From: Trichosporon coremiiforme
Lineage: Eukaryota > Basidiomycota > Tremellomycetes > Trichosporonales > Trichosporonaceae
Direction of reading: 5' to 3'
Assembly: GCA_039545355.1 (NCBI GenBank)
Contig: BCJJ01000039.1
Coordinates: 1-64,000, forward strand
Length of the DNA stretch: 64,000 nucleotides
Translations under genes and position numbers: made by a program
The notes under the pieces: model-generated
Told to the model about the DNA's origin: nothing
Database searches by the model: none
The model's input: the letters and a program-made list of their open reading frames with translations, nothing else
In this document: piece after piece, positions 33,314 through 44,095 of the stretch
How the letters are laid out: every line of letters starts with the position of its first letter
Numbering within the stretch: the first letter of the stretch is position 1

Positions 33314-34370
33314 ATGGGGCACCCCCGCATCACATACATCGTCTACACGGCCAACTGCGTGATGGTGATTCTGTCGCTCGCCTTCGCAATGGGCTTCTAC
33401 ACAACCGGTCTGAAGGACAGCCGTAAGTATCGACGCAGAGCTATAATGTTGGTGATAGAAGCTGAACGCCCAGTGAACGTGTACGACCGCCTGCATGCCG
33501 AAAGCGAGAAGACGGAGGGTCCCAAGCCGCTCGATTACTCCATTCCGGACCGGTACTGGCGCAAACGCTCCATCGACTACATCATCATGATGTTGTGGCA
33601 GAGCTTTGCGCTCTTGTTCACCTATCCGTCTATGTGAGTCTGGCTCCATCTCACATCTCACCGTGCCCGGATTCTCCGCCGTATCCTCGAGAATGTTGGC
33701 GAGTGTACAGACACCATTGAGGAAAGAAGGAGTCATAGCGCGAACGTGGATCCCACCGCTGCTCTGTTGATGGAGCTAGCTAACGCCAGCTTCCTCCTCC
33801 AGTCCGACGCCCCCCAACTCCGTCCCAAGTGGACGCTCTCCGCCCTCCTCCTCCTCGGCGCTTGGGGGCTCGGTGTCAGCTTGAACTCTGCAATTCAGGC
33901 GGGCCACGCCTTCTTCCACTGCGATATGCCCTACCCCGAACTCGAGAACAACAAGCTCTGCACGCTCGCGAGGGGCACGCTGGTTACCGCTTGGATCAGT
34001 ACGGCTTCTGTAAGTTTCCCGAGCGCCATCAGGCGAGCTCTGCTCAACCTCCCGCCCTCTCACTCTCGCACCCCTTCCACTCACACCACAAAGCTACTCC
34101 CCTTTCCCGCTTCAGCTCAGAGGACCTGCCTGATAGCTAACGCCCCAGCACTTCGCCACCGCGATTTACGTCTACGTCTCCCAGGTCCGGAACGACTGGG
34201 CCGAACAGCCTCCCGCGTGGCAGGGGTGGAGTGCGAAGCAGCACGTGCACGCGCACTCGCAGGCGGCGACTCAGCAAGCGACCAACGCCGGGGGAGGGTT
34301 CAGCGGGTTCCGCGGCAGTCAGGGCGGGGTGGAGAGTATCGAGCTCAAGAGCGTGTTGAGGCCTGCTTAA
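33314..34370 (+). CDS. four-transmembrane protein, copy 2
   Basis: Model: exons 33314-33422, 33474-33633, 33790-34009 and 34149-34370, 236 residues, frame kept. Helices: IVYTANCVMVILSLAFAMGF; SIDYIIMMLWQSFALLFTYP, running into SIFLLQ across an intron; WTLSALLLLGAWGLGVSLNS; and GTLVTAWISTAS joined to HFATAIYVYVSQV. The third loop (CDMPYPELENNKLC) has two Cys that could pair outside the membrane. The tail is Gln/Ala/Gly-rich (ATQQATNAGGGFSGFRG). It lies on the same strand as the preceding membrane gene and shares its first two intron phases, so the two are probably an old tandem duplication. Cellular role unknown; plasma membrane or eisosome-type function is a guess from topology only. Confidence 0.75.
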
Positions 34371-34547
34371 GTCGCTCCGCTTTCCGCCTCAATCCCGGGC
34401 GGCGTCGTTCTCTGTCTGTCCGTCGCTCGCCGTTCTGTCCGCTGGACTGGCGGCTTAGAACGTCGGCTACGACCTGCCTCGTCCCCTCGTCCCCTGGTCC
34501 CAACGTACGCTCGAGCACGTATACTCGTAGTCTTTGCGCCCTGTGCG

Positions 34548-34574
34548 CCCCCCCCCCCCCCCCCCCCCCCCCCC
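34548..34574. repeat. poly(C) homopolymer, 27 bases
   Basis: Uninterrupted run of 27 C on the plus strand. Such runs form i-motif or G-quadruplex structures and are prone to length error in sequencing, so the exact length is uncertain. Confidence 0.8.
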
Positions 34575-34651
34575 ATGAAGTTCGGACTCGCGCAACTCGC
34601 CCTGCTTCTTCCCCTCGTCGACGCCGGACCCGCGGCGAAGCCAGAGAAGCC

Positions 34652-34652
<1 letters not shown>

Positions 34653-34682
<30 letters not shown>
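34653..34682. repeat. poly(C) homopolymer, 30 bases
   Basis: Second uninterrupted run, 30 C, 78 bp after the first. If read in frame from the ATG at 34575 it gives a poly-proline tract. Confidence 0.8.
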
Positions 34683-34683
<1 letters not shown>

Positions 34684-35034
34684 TGCCCCTTCTGTCCTTC
34701 CGTACTCGCCTCTTTCCTGTGTCGTTTTTTATGAATTATTGTCTCTGTCTGCCACAAACATCGTCTCACCCCCGTTCTCACCTGGATGGGTCACGCCAGT
34801 CGGCTGCACCGAGCTCGCTCTCGTCCCGCTACGTTCTGCATGCACAGCGTAATCTAGAATATATGGATGTCTACTAGACTTTTGTTGTCCATTCTGCCAT
34901 TTCTGCATCTGGACAGCTGGTGGACGGGCAAGACTGAGGCCGGAGAAGGTTGAGAACCTCGCGTACCCCCGCTCCTGCTCCATCGCACCTCGCGCGGCCG
35001 CACCTGCGGTGCGTCCGGCCCGGGGCTCGGGCGC

Positions 35035-37060
35035 TTACGGGCGAGCACGGCCCATGTAACGCGGGTACAGGCAGCACTCGCGGACGGTGAAGCGGTTGAG
35101 GAACCAGGCAAGCAGACGCTCGACGCCGAGTCCGTAGCCGCCGTGCTCGGTGGTTCCGTACTTCCTCTGGTCGGTGAACCAGTAGTACGGCTCGGGGGGG
35201 ATGCCCTCGCGCTTGTAGCCGGCCATGAGCTCGTCATAGTCGGCAATACGCATGGATCCGCCCACGATCTCGCCGACACCGGGGACGAGCACGTCGACCG
35301 ACTCGGTGAAGTCGCCGTCGCCCGGGATCGCCTTCATGTAGAACGACTTGAGCGTCTTGGGGAAGTTGATCAGCATGATGACCTGGCCGATCTGGTCGGT
35401 CATCTTGCGCTCGGCCGCCTCGGCAATGTCGTCGCCGACGACGTGGTCAGAGCCGTCCTCCTTCTTGATACCGTGCTCGTTCAGGTACTTGATCGCGTCG
35501 CGGTAGTCGAGGCGCATGAAGGGCTTCTTGGGAGCGACAAAGTTGGGGTTGAGCGTCTTGATGATCTCGGACGCGACGGGGTCCTTCATCAGCGTGTCGA
35601 CGACAGAGGTGATCATGTCCTCGAGGTGGTCGAGCAGGTCCTTGAACTCGATAAAGGCAAGCTCAGCCTCGAGGTGGGTGTACTCGGACAGGTGGCGGCG
35701 CGTGAGCGACTTCTCGGCACGGAACGACTCCTGGATGCAGTACACGTCGCCGAGCGAGGGGAGGACAGTCTCGAGGTACAGCTGCGACGACTGGGTGAGG
35801 TACGCCGAGGCGCCGTAGTAGTTGAACTCGAACAGGGTCGAACCACCCTCAACAGAGGTCTGGACCATGCACGGCGGCGTGACCTCGGTGATGCGGCGCT
35901 GGTTGAACGCCTCACGGAAAGCACGGAGCATGGCGGCACGGAAGCGCATGACGGCGGTGGCGGTCTCGCCACGGAGCTCGAGGTGGCGGAGGTCGGCACG
36001 GATCGAGGCGTCAGTCTCGGCAGTGAGGCGACCCTCGAAGGCGTCGTCGCCACCGGGGGCGCGGCCGAGGATCTTCCACCAGTCGGCAATGATCTCGAGG
36101 CCCTGGGGAGCAGTCTGTCCCTCCTTGACCTTCTGAACGGTACCGGTGACCTCGATCGTGGACTCGACGGTAAGGTCGAGGGCGTCGAGAGTCTTGATCA
36201 GGTCGCCAGTGAGGATGACCTGGGCAAGGGGGCCGGAGCCGTCACGGAGGATGACGAAGAAGTTGGTCTTCTGCGTGCGGAGACGGTGGACCCAGCCGCG
36301 GAGGCGGACGCGCTTGCCGATCTCCTGGGGAAGCTGGTACGCCTTGACCTGGGAAGGTTAGCTAGAAGCTCAAACAAAGAGTAGCTGGTGTGGACCATGA
36401 AGCGGAGCCGAACCAAGTCACGGCCAACCAAGGCCAGAGCGCATCGCATCGCGGAACAATGTGCTCCGGCCGGACCAAGCTTATCGCTGAATCTGAGTTG
36501 ACTCGACCTTATTGCACGCAAGCGTCGATGTATTCCCGAGTCCGACTCCGCCTGCCTCATCCGGTGATGCTCTTTCTGTTGGCACTCACGAAGTCGGCCT
36601 TGCTCTCGGGCTCGGCAATCTTGACCTGGGCGGCCTCCTCGCGACGCTTCTTGTCACGGGCCTCCTGCTCCTTGCGCTCCTTCTCGAGACGCTCACCGTC
36701 GGCGGCGAGTTTGGCGGCCTTCTTGCGCTGGACGTCGACACCCTTGGCGAGCTTCTTCTTGCCGGCGCCGGAGAGCTCGGACCACGACTCGGGGGCGTCG
36801 CCCTCGGCGGGCTTGCGAACGAGAATGTTCACGACAGACAGCGGGTCCTTGTCAGTCTCGGTGGAGGGGCTGAGGGACAGGTAGGCGGCGACGGGGGTCG
36901 CGAACGGGGCCGACTCGGTGCCCTTGCCGGTCTCGTCCGAGCCCTTCTTCTCGTCAACGTAGAGCGTGGGTTCTGAGGTTAGCTGGAGGTTGAAGGCATC
37001 GAGCTAATGGGGTGTCGCGGGCATGTTGTTTTGATTGTGTGTGTACTCACTGTCGCTCAT
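35035..37060 (-). CDS. DED81: cytosolic asparaginyl-tRNA synthetase
   Basis: Class IIb synthetase that charges tRNA-Asn in the cytosol. Model: complement of exons 37051-37060, 36590-36972 and 35035-36348, 568 residues. The first exon has only ten bases (ATG plus two codons and one base) and joins to give MSDKPTLYVDE. A charged, Lys/Glu-rich N-terminal extension (residues about 75-130) precedes the anticodon-binding OB fold (RVRLRGWVHRLRTQKTNFFV). The catalytic domain shows motif 2 (CIQESFRAEKSLTRRHLSEY) and motif 3 (GGYGLGVERLLAWFLNRF), and ends in CCLYPRYMGRARP. Short fungal N-terminus fits the cytosolic enzyme; no mitochondrial presequence is seen. Introns are 78 and 241 nt. Confidence 0.95.
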
Positions 37061-37680
37061 GGTGAATGTGTTGTTGCTGTAGGAAGGTCGCAATCGCACT
37101 CTGATTGTCTGAGGTGGCCGTTGCCCGGTGGATTTTCGAGTCGGACCTGGCGCGGGGTCGTTGCTCGGGCCACGAGGCAGGGGCAGGGGCTGAGGTGAAA
37201 CCCGTCGGGTTGTCCGGTATCATGGTGGAGGTGCAACAAGTCCACGTCAGGCGGCTGCACGTGACTTGAGTGCAGCTAGCCAGGGCCGGACATGTGATGT
37301 AACTGACCTCCACCCGGAAAGTCTGAACAACCGGTCAGGCGAGCGACAGCGATCCGCATCCGGTCATGAACGTCCATCCCTGAACATCCTGAAGCATCCT
37401 ACGCAGGCCCCGCGCGTACGCAGCCGTTGTTACGCTCAACTTTGTTGACAACCCGGGCTCAACTAATTTCATGCTACCACTGCAACTACTGCAACATCGG
37501 CACTCCCCTATTCCGCAGCTACCGACTAGCTACCTCGACTAGCTCTCTTTCGTTCTTGACCGACCAACCGACCAACCGACCATCCGACCATCCCAGCCTC
37601 CAGGGCACCCCCTATATCTACTCTCCTTGACCCCAGACCAACATCTGCCCATCATATCGTCAGACACCGACTCTCTCCCC
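37061..37680. promoter_or_regulatory. divergent promoter between AsnRS and hydrolase
   Basis: 620 bp between the two start codons. A GACCAACC-type repeat lies at 37558-37593, close to the hydrolase start and probably in its 5' untranslated region. No TATA box is obvious. Confidence 0.5.
37558..37593 (+). repeat. GACCAACC-type short tandem repeat
   Basis: Imperfect 8-bp units (GACCGACC, AACCGACC, ATCCGACC) repeated across 36 bases, 90 bp before the hydrolase start codon. Confidence 0.6.
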
Positions 37681-40600
37681 ATGGGCTTCGGCTCACATCA
37701 CTCGCCCCAGTTCGGCACAACCGGCGTCGTCCTCAATGCGACCCCGACAGTCGTCACCACCTTCTTCCAGCACGTATTCACATGGCCGACACGGCATAAG
37801 AGCCGCAATGCGCCCTCGGGGTCCGAAAACCCGACCAGCATCGGGTCTTTGCCCGCGAACCAGATGTCGTATGACCAGGGCCTGCACGTCGTCAAGCAGT
37901 TTCTGAACTATGCCTCAGAGCACGGCGTCGAGGAGCTGCAGGGCTTCAGTGCGCAGCCGCTACCCATTCCCCGTAAGCTGCATTCATCACCGCCAAGCTG
38001 ACAACAGACTGGCTCCGACGTGAAGTCGTCAACGTCCCGCAGGAGAACATTGAGCGTGCGACCGTCATTCTGACAGAGCAACTCTCCAAGTATGGAGGAG
38101 GGAAGGGCCTCGAGCTCGTCGGCGGCAAGAAGTGGTGGCAGGTGCGCGGGCGCCCTCTGGAGGGCGAGTGGATCGAGGTGAGTGCAGAGGCGCAGAGGCG
38201 CAGAGTGTGCTTCTATGTGCATCGGGTCGATCGAGGCTTCTCAGAACACTGTGCGCCCCTCGGGCAATTTGGCTGACGATAGATGTCCAAGCACTACCAG
38301 CGGCGCATGGAGCTCGAGGCGACCGCCGGTCAAGCGAACGGCACCGACCGCGCAGACAAGCGCAAGAGCTGGCGACACTCTACGCTTGGATCGTTTACCT
38401 CGTCGCGCACCAAGCCGGTGCTGGACGGCAGCGGCGCCGAGGTCGACACCGACCGTGTCATCATGTATATCCACGGTACGCTGGTCGATTGTGCCAAGCT
38501 GACAGCAGGCGGGGCGTTCTTCTTCTCCTCGTTAGATTTGCACCGATACCAGATTGAGCGGCATGCACGCAAAGCGGGTGCGCGCGCTTTCGTGCCGAAC
38601 TACCGCCTCTCACCGCAGTATCCCTTCGTAAGCTGTTCGGACGCTCTCCATAGCTAACTCCAGCCATGCGGATTGCTCGATTCACTCGCAGCGTACCTGT
38701 ACCTGATCGATCCGCCCGAGGGCAAGCCGATCGACCCGGCGAACATCATCCTGATGGGCGATTCCGCCGGAGGAGGGATGTGCCTCTCGCTCCTCGTCGT
38801 GATTCGCGAGATGGGCCTCCCCATGCCCGCCGCCGCGAGTCTGATGTCCCCCTGGGTCGACCTCACGCATTCGATGCCGAGCATCAACCAGTGGGATGGA
38901 GGCGACTACATCCCGAACGTGGGGTGAGTTTGCAGCCTAAACCGGTCCGAGTAGCCGGGTTGCTCGGGCCGCACGGGCGAGGATCCGCACTAAGGCGCTA
39001 ACCCCCAGATTCCACTACAGGCCAAGTCTCGTCTGGCCGCCTCTACCCGTACCCGACAACGGGGTCATGGTCAAGCTAGCCGACGGCACGGAGAAGGAGG
39101 TCGACGACCAGATCCAGCTGTACTGGTGCGTAACGCGAGCGCAGCGTGCAGCTCGTCTTTTCAGATAGACCGAGCGCAGCACGTAGCGCCGAACCTCAGT
39201 TCCCACACTTCCCGAAAGCTAACTACAGCCCCAACAACCTGTTAACGCACCCCCTAGTGTCGCCCATTAACAATGGGTCGCTCGGGGGTCTTTGCCCGCT
39301 CTACATCGTGAGTTGACACTACCGAGTGCGGTACTAACCCCAGACTGCCGGCTCAGCCGAGCTGCTACGGGACGAAGTGATCTACGTCGCGCACAAGGCC
39401 GCCGACCCGCCCGCCTACCCGCCAAACGCAGAGACGCTGGCCGAGTATCCCGAACAGGCGCCGCTGGTAGACGCCTACCCGCCCACAAAGGTGCACCTGC
39501 AGGTCTTCGAGGGCGCGTGCCACGTCGCGACCACGCTGGCGTGGACAAGGAGTGCTAAGTATATCTTCCGCGGGACAGCCAAGTGAGCATCATCCCCCAG
39601 CTAATTGTTGCGGAATGAGTAAGCTGACGGCAGTTTCAACATTTGGGCGTTCAAGCGCGCAGAGAAGAAGAGGCGCCGACGTTCCGTCATGGGCGGCGCC
39701 GAGGTCTCAGAGCCGCTGAGCATGTCCCGCTCCGGCTCCGAAGGCGGCGTGACGCCCCAGCGCTCGTCATCGTTGGGCATGACCCGTGGGTCGGGGACGG
39801 ACGAGGAGCTCTCAGACGGAACGGCGAGCGAGCCCGAGTCTCCGTCCGCAACCTCGCCCTCGCGCCGCTACTTCTCCCGGCACAAGCCGCTGGACCACAT
39901 GCAAGTACGGGGCGTGGAGCCGCGTTCGTCGGCGCCCATTGTCGCCGAGCGTGTGTCTGTCCACGGCAAAATCACCCCCATGGAACCCGACAACGATGTG
40001 CAGGCCCTCAACCCCAAGCTGAGAGAGCGTGTGGGTCGTATAAGGAGCGATGGGCCGATTGGCCGATGGCTCGAGAAGAGAGCAGCGTGGGATGCGCGCT
40101 GGCCAGACAGACTGGAGAAGTATCGCGACATCCGGGCCAACGACCGCGCGCAGGCGGAGAAACAGGGTTTCCTGACGGGAACACTGCAGGGCGAGCATCC
40201 GCCCCCCAGTGCATTGGCGGGTATGGCCGACCCCGAACTCGCGCGCAAGGTCGGCAAATCGGTCGACGAGCCTACGTCCAAGACGACAGTGCCCGTGCTG
40301 TTGTGGAGCACGCTCGCGTCAAAGAGGGACGCAGAGGCGGCCGAGAAAGACGACGAGAGCGAGAAAGAGACCAAGGAGGAGAAAGGTGGTCTCGCACGCA
40401 TCATAAGCCACAAACCGAGAGACGATGGCGGCTCGTCTCGGGCCGAGAGCGAACGTGCCCTCGCCCAGGGCGTCGTGGACGAGGACAGGAAGATGTCCAC
40501 TGCGGGGCAGGCCGGGACCGTGGCGGCGGGAACGGCCGTGGCGGCGAGTGTTGCGGCGGCGACGGGCGCCCCTGGTGCTCACCCAGGCTCTGGCTCAGCA

Positions 40601-41197
40601 CCGCATACCAGGACCTCGTTGGACGGTGAGCGCGGAGCATCCCTGTCGCGCGTCTCGACGAATGCGAGTGAGTACGTCCTCGCGTCGGAGACGTTGGATG
40701 TGGAGGAGGTCGGGAATGGGGATGTGCGCGAGACGGTTGTGACGCAGACGATTGCGCCGGCTGACGCGGCGGCGTATGATGCGCCCGGTGAGGTTGTTGC
40801 TACTGGCTACGCGACCGCGCCCTCACCGGGTGCTGGTGCTGAGAAGGCGGTTAATGGAGAGTCGGAGCCTCAGTCCACGCTGAGCGGTACGACTGCTACG
40901 CCCTCTGCTCTCCCCGCTACCCCCAGCGGCCCCGACGCTGCGACCGAGAAGGTCAATGGCGCTGCCATCCCTGCTGCGGCTCCAACCAACACGGACGAGA
41001 AGGCAGCTCAGGCTGTCAACGACGAGAAGGCGAACGGCGTCAACGGCGTCGACGGCATCAGTGAGAAGCCTAACGGAGTCGCTGAGAAGACAGCAGGACT
41101 GGCTGAGGAGAAACCCACCACGATGGGCAAGAAGGGTATTTCGGATGAGTACGTCGATATGCCCCGCAAGGGGGTTTTGGGCAAGCTGTGCTGCTAG
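37681..41197 (+). CDS. alpha/beta-hydrolase (HSL-type esterase/lipase) with long disordered tail ending in Cys-Cys
   Basis: Probable carboxyl-ester hydrolase of the hormone-sensitive lipase class; substrate unknown. Nine exons: 37681-37972, 38008-38177, 38283-38475, 38509-38627, 38664-38923, 39009-39125, 39229-39307, 39344-39582 and 39634-41197, giving 1,010 residues. The oxyanion motif IHGGAFFFSS lies near residue 218 and is restored only by removing a 33-nt in-frame intron. The nucleophile is Ser292 in GDSAGGG. Asp420 (SAELLRDE) and His470 (GACHVATT) complete the triad. After residue 490 a basic cluster (KRAEKKRRRRS) opens a 490-residue Ser/Ala/Glu-rich, probably disordered tail with no domain. 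It ends in KGVLGKLCC; terminal CC suggests prenylation or palmitoylation. Introns of 33, 35, 36 and 36 nt are among the shortest here. Confidence 0.88.
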
Positions 41198-41391
41198 TGC
41201 GCCTTAATCCGAGTGAAGCGAGCATGACCCGGTCTCAGCCTCCATGCCCAAGGTAGCGGAGTAGGGTGTGAGATATGAGAGAGCGGAGCGTTGTGTTTAT
41301 CGCGTTCATCGTGTCATATCTATAAGTCATATGCAAAACGGACTATACCACACTTTGCATCACATGTGTAATCTACCCAAACGGACCGGAT
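41198..41391. other. convergent spacer between hydrolase and F-box-like gene
   Basis: 194 bp stop-to-stop. AT-richer, probably both 3' ends. Nothing else seen. Confidence 0.5.
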
Positions 41392-42502
41392 TTAGTTCTG
41401 CCTGTGCTTCTTCCCCAGAATCATCCTCGTCTGCTCCTCACTCAACTTGACCCCGTCCCTAGTGTATGGTTTCCACATCTCCATCTCCCAGACACAGTGC
41501 AGGTCGTAGACTTGCTTGCCCACGCGGGCTTCGTACTCTGCGTGGCTGAGCAGGAGCACTCTGCCCTCCTTCCTTTCCCTGCTATCCTTGTCGCTGGCAT
41601 CCAGGCTCAGGCCCCGGGTGAGCGCAGTGTTGAAGCGGGCGTACGCCTCGCCGCTTTCGTACCCAACAAGCGTCACTGTCGTGTTGGAGAACTTGGAGAA
41701 CTTGCGCATGGCCCCGGCCGGGCCCCGCGCCACCCTGCGTGGATCGGCGTGACATCCCCCACCAGCCAGGCCGAGGCCGCTGACTCCGCCCGCGCCGCCT
41801 CCTTTCGCCATGTCGCTATCAATCACGAACACCACCTCCTTTATCCCCTCCATCTCCACACTCTGCTCAGACAAGCACGCCTGGATGGGGTTTACCGCGA
41901 CTCAAGATCTCGTCGTACGTCCTGCCCCCAAAGTTGAGCACGAGCGTCCCGACGTTGCCGACATCTCCGGTGGCGAGTCGGATATAGAGCCCATCCTCCC
42001 AGAGACAGAAGAAGACTTGCGTGTGCCCCTTGCCGCGGATGGGGAAGTTGCATCTAACCTGGGCGCGCAGGACTTGCAGGTTGTCGAATCCCGCCAGAAA
42101 GCGACGGTACGCTTCTTCCTCCCCTTCCCTGAGGTCTTGGAACGAGATATCGAGCACGTGCACGTGTTTCAGCATGTCCGGAGCAAGTTTGCGCAGATGG
42201 TCGGTGTAGATGTCGCGGTCTTCGTCCCGAATCATGGGCGGGTGAGATGGTGGCGCAGTGCTCGGGTGGTAGTATTTGAGCTCGAGGTGGAAGAAGAACG
42301 AGGCGGGGATAGAGAGCTCCCACCCCTCGCTGCTTGTGTCCTCGCTCATGGGCTCGACGCTCACGTGTCGTAGATAGCGGACTTCGGCCCTCGACCGCCA
42401 GGAGGAGCACACTTGACTCGCGATGTGGAGGTCCCAGGGTGAGATGTGATGGAAGATCAGGTCGACGAGGTGCGGGAAGTACTCGAGGTTGGCTTTGGGC
42501 AT
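41392..42502 (-). pseudogene. F-box-like family copy 3, one frame break
   Basis: Reads minus-strand from MPKANLEYFPHLVDLIFHHI through SQVCSSWRSRAEVRYLRHV, VGTLVLNFGGRTYDEILSRG, then stops at about 41869. An overlapping frame picks up EQSVEMEGIKEVVFVIDSD and runs to SHAEYEARVGKQVYDLHCVW and a stop at 41392. The two halves align end to end with the intact 345-residue relative, so a one-base shift near 41870-41880 explains the break. No donor/acceptor pair joins the frames convincingly, and intact relatives are intronless. Either a recent pseudogene or a base error in an otherwise sound gene of about 368 residues. Confidence 0.65.
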
Positions 42503-42592
42503 GGCGTCGTTGGTATGTTGGGAGAGCGTCAGTGGGTGGTGAAGTAAGTTGACTGGACAGCGGAAGCATCCCAGCGACGATCATACATTGTC

Positions 42593-43810
42593 TTACGGGA
42601 CAGCGTGCAGCTGGGACGTCTCGCGCCCCACACGATCCCTGTACTCCCTGTGTGAGAGGACGCTGAAGCGGGCGGCCATGTTGTGCAGCTCGCCCAGCTG
42701 CGCACGGGGGTGACACCTGAGCGCCGCCCTCATGTCAGCTGCGAAATCTAGCAGCCGCTCACGGAATGCCTCATACACGCTCTTGGTGCTGAAGAAGCCA
42801 TCGATGCCGACGAGCGTGACGCGGAAATGCACCCAGAGGTAGTGAAAGTACCGCGCCACACTGCGTGCGCGGGATGCAAGGTTGTTCTCGTCGATGCGGT
42901 TCCAGTCGGAAAGGTCGTGCATGACGATGACGAGCTCCTCGGGCCGATACTGTGGACAATACTCGCGTCATTGGGACTGTCCCAGTTCTCCCCGTTGGGC
43001 ATGATGATGACGAGCTCTTCTGGTGATCCATTCGACGTGAGCGACAGTCCATGCGATTGACTGCCCCTCCAGCGCTCTAGTGCTCTCGTCGATGCGGGAA
43101 AGTAGTCCGTGTTCAGGACTACACGGTTCGCCTTCCCGAAGTCGATGATGTCTCTGTGCAGCCCAACCAGGCCGCGAGGGCGGTCTGTCTTGATGTTGAA
43201 GTACACTTGGGTCTCAACGTCACACGCCAAGCCCCCACCCGGAAACACTTTGCGGTCGGTATAGTGTTCCCTGATCACCTACAAGTTCTGCAGCTTCAGC
43301 GCCCCGACGAGGTTGTATCCGGCTAAGAGGGCCGCGCAGTTGGCATGGAATCTGCGTCGATCACTGTACCCCGTGTCCTTGATGTCGAGAACTTGGGTGT
43401 AGCCGAATAGTTCTTGCTTACAAGGGTCGACAGTCCGAATGGCCAGCATCGGTAAGCTGTCTAGCAGCGAGGGAGGGTTGACCGCTAGACGGCACCGTTG
43501 TCGCGCCCTCTGGGTGCAGGACGGACCTCGATTGAGTTTGCCTTTTACCGGCAATGTAGGAAAGGGCGCGTAGATCGCCATGCGAGACGAAGTACCGTGG
43601 GAGCCGAACGTTGGGATGGTCAAACGCCTTTGGGATGAGAAACAGCCCTCCCGCCGTAGGCTCTGCTAACACATGACGCTGCAGGTTGCGGTTCGCCTTC
43701 TTCCTCCAAGCCTTACAGACCTGGGCGGCGATTACCCTGCCAGGAGAGTCCAGGTTGTCGAGGATAGTGTCGATGATGTGCGGGAAGAAGTGTGCTTTGA
43801 GGAGAGCCAT
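42593..43810 (-). pseudogene. F-box-like family copy 4, multiply disrupted
   Basis: Begins MALLKAHFFPHIIDTILDNL, then VIAAQVCKAWRKKANRNLQRH, the diagnostic F-box-like start. The frame changes between about 43560 and 43500. A TAG interrupts at 43279-43281, after GALKLQNL. The frame changes again near 42945, after which FRVTLVGIDGFFSTKSVYEA leads to SHREYRDRVGRETSQLHAV and the stop at 42593. A PEELVI segment occurs twice (around 43005-43030 and 42920-42945), suggesting a small internal duplication of roughly 80 bp that caused the last break. Clearly decayed. Confidence 0.78.
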
Positions 43811-44095
43811 CGTGAATGGACTCCGCAGAGAGAGGGGCGTGATAACGATGTTGGGGTTGAGATTGACGGATCGACGGATGTCATCGCAAGGTGGGCATAC
43901 TTATACCCTTGCGTGTGAGACGTTCGAGCCGACCGAACGCTTGGTAGTGTGCATCACCGACAGCCCAGCACAAACGCATATGGGGCAGGGTAATGCGGGT
44001 AGCAGAGATTGTGTTGGCCACACGTGTCAGCGTGTGCAATGTGACCGCGTGTCGATAGTACATGTCCCAGTCGAAGGGCGAACCTACGCCATCCT

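Larger units (their letters stand above)
34371..35034. other. convergent spacer with two long poly(C) runs
   Basis: Lies between the second membrane gene and the AsnRS stop. It contains a 27-base C run at 34548-34574 and a 30-base C run at 34653-34682, separated by 78 bp. Between the two runs an ATG opens a frame encoding a signal-peptide-like stretch (MKFGLAQLALLLPLVDA) that then runs into poly-proline from the second C tract. I do not call it a gene. Confidence 0.6.

Noticed and set aside
34575..34877. Small open frame with signal-peptide-like start between the poly(C) runs
   Set aside because: It depends on the exact length of a C homopolymer, runs into poly-proline and then unrelated text, and has no cysteine module.
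35143..36384. A 413-codon plus-strand open frame opposite AsnRS
   Set aside because: Antisense shadow of a highly conserved synthetase gene; no motifs of its own.
38476..38508. Treating the 33-nt in-frame segment of the hydrolase as coding
   Set aside because: It would insert 11 residues between HG and GAF of the oxyanion motif; it has a donor, a CTGAC branch site and an AG, so splicing is far more likely.
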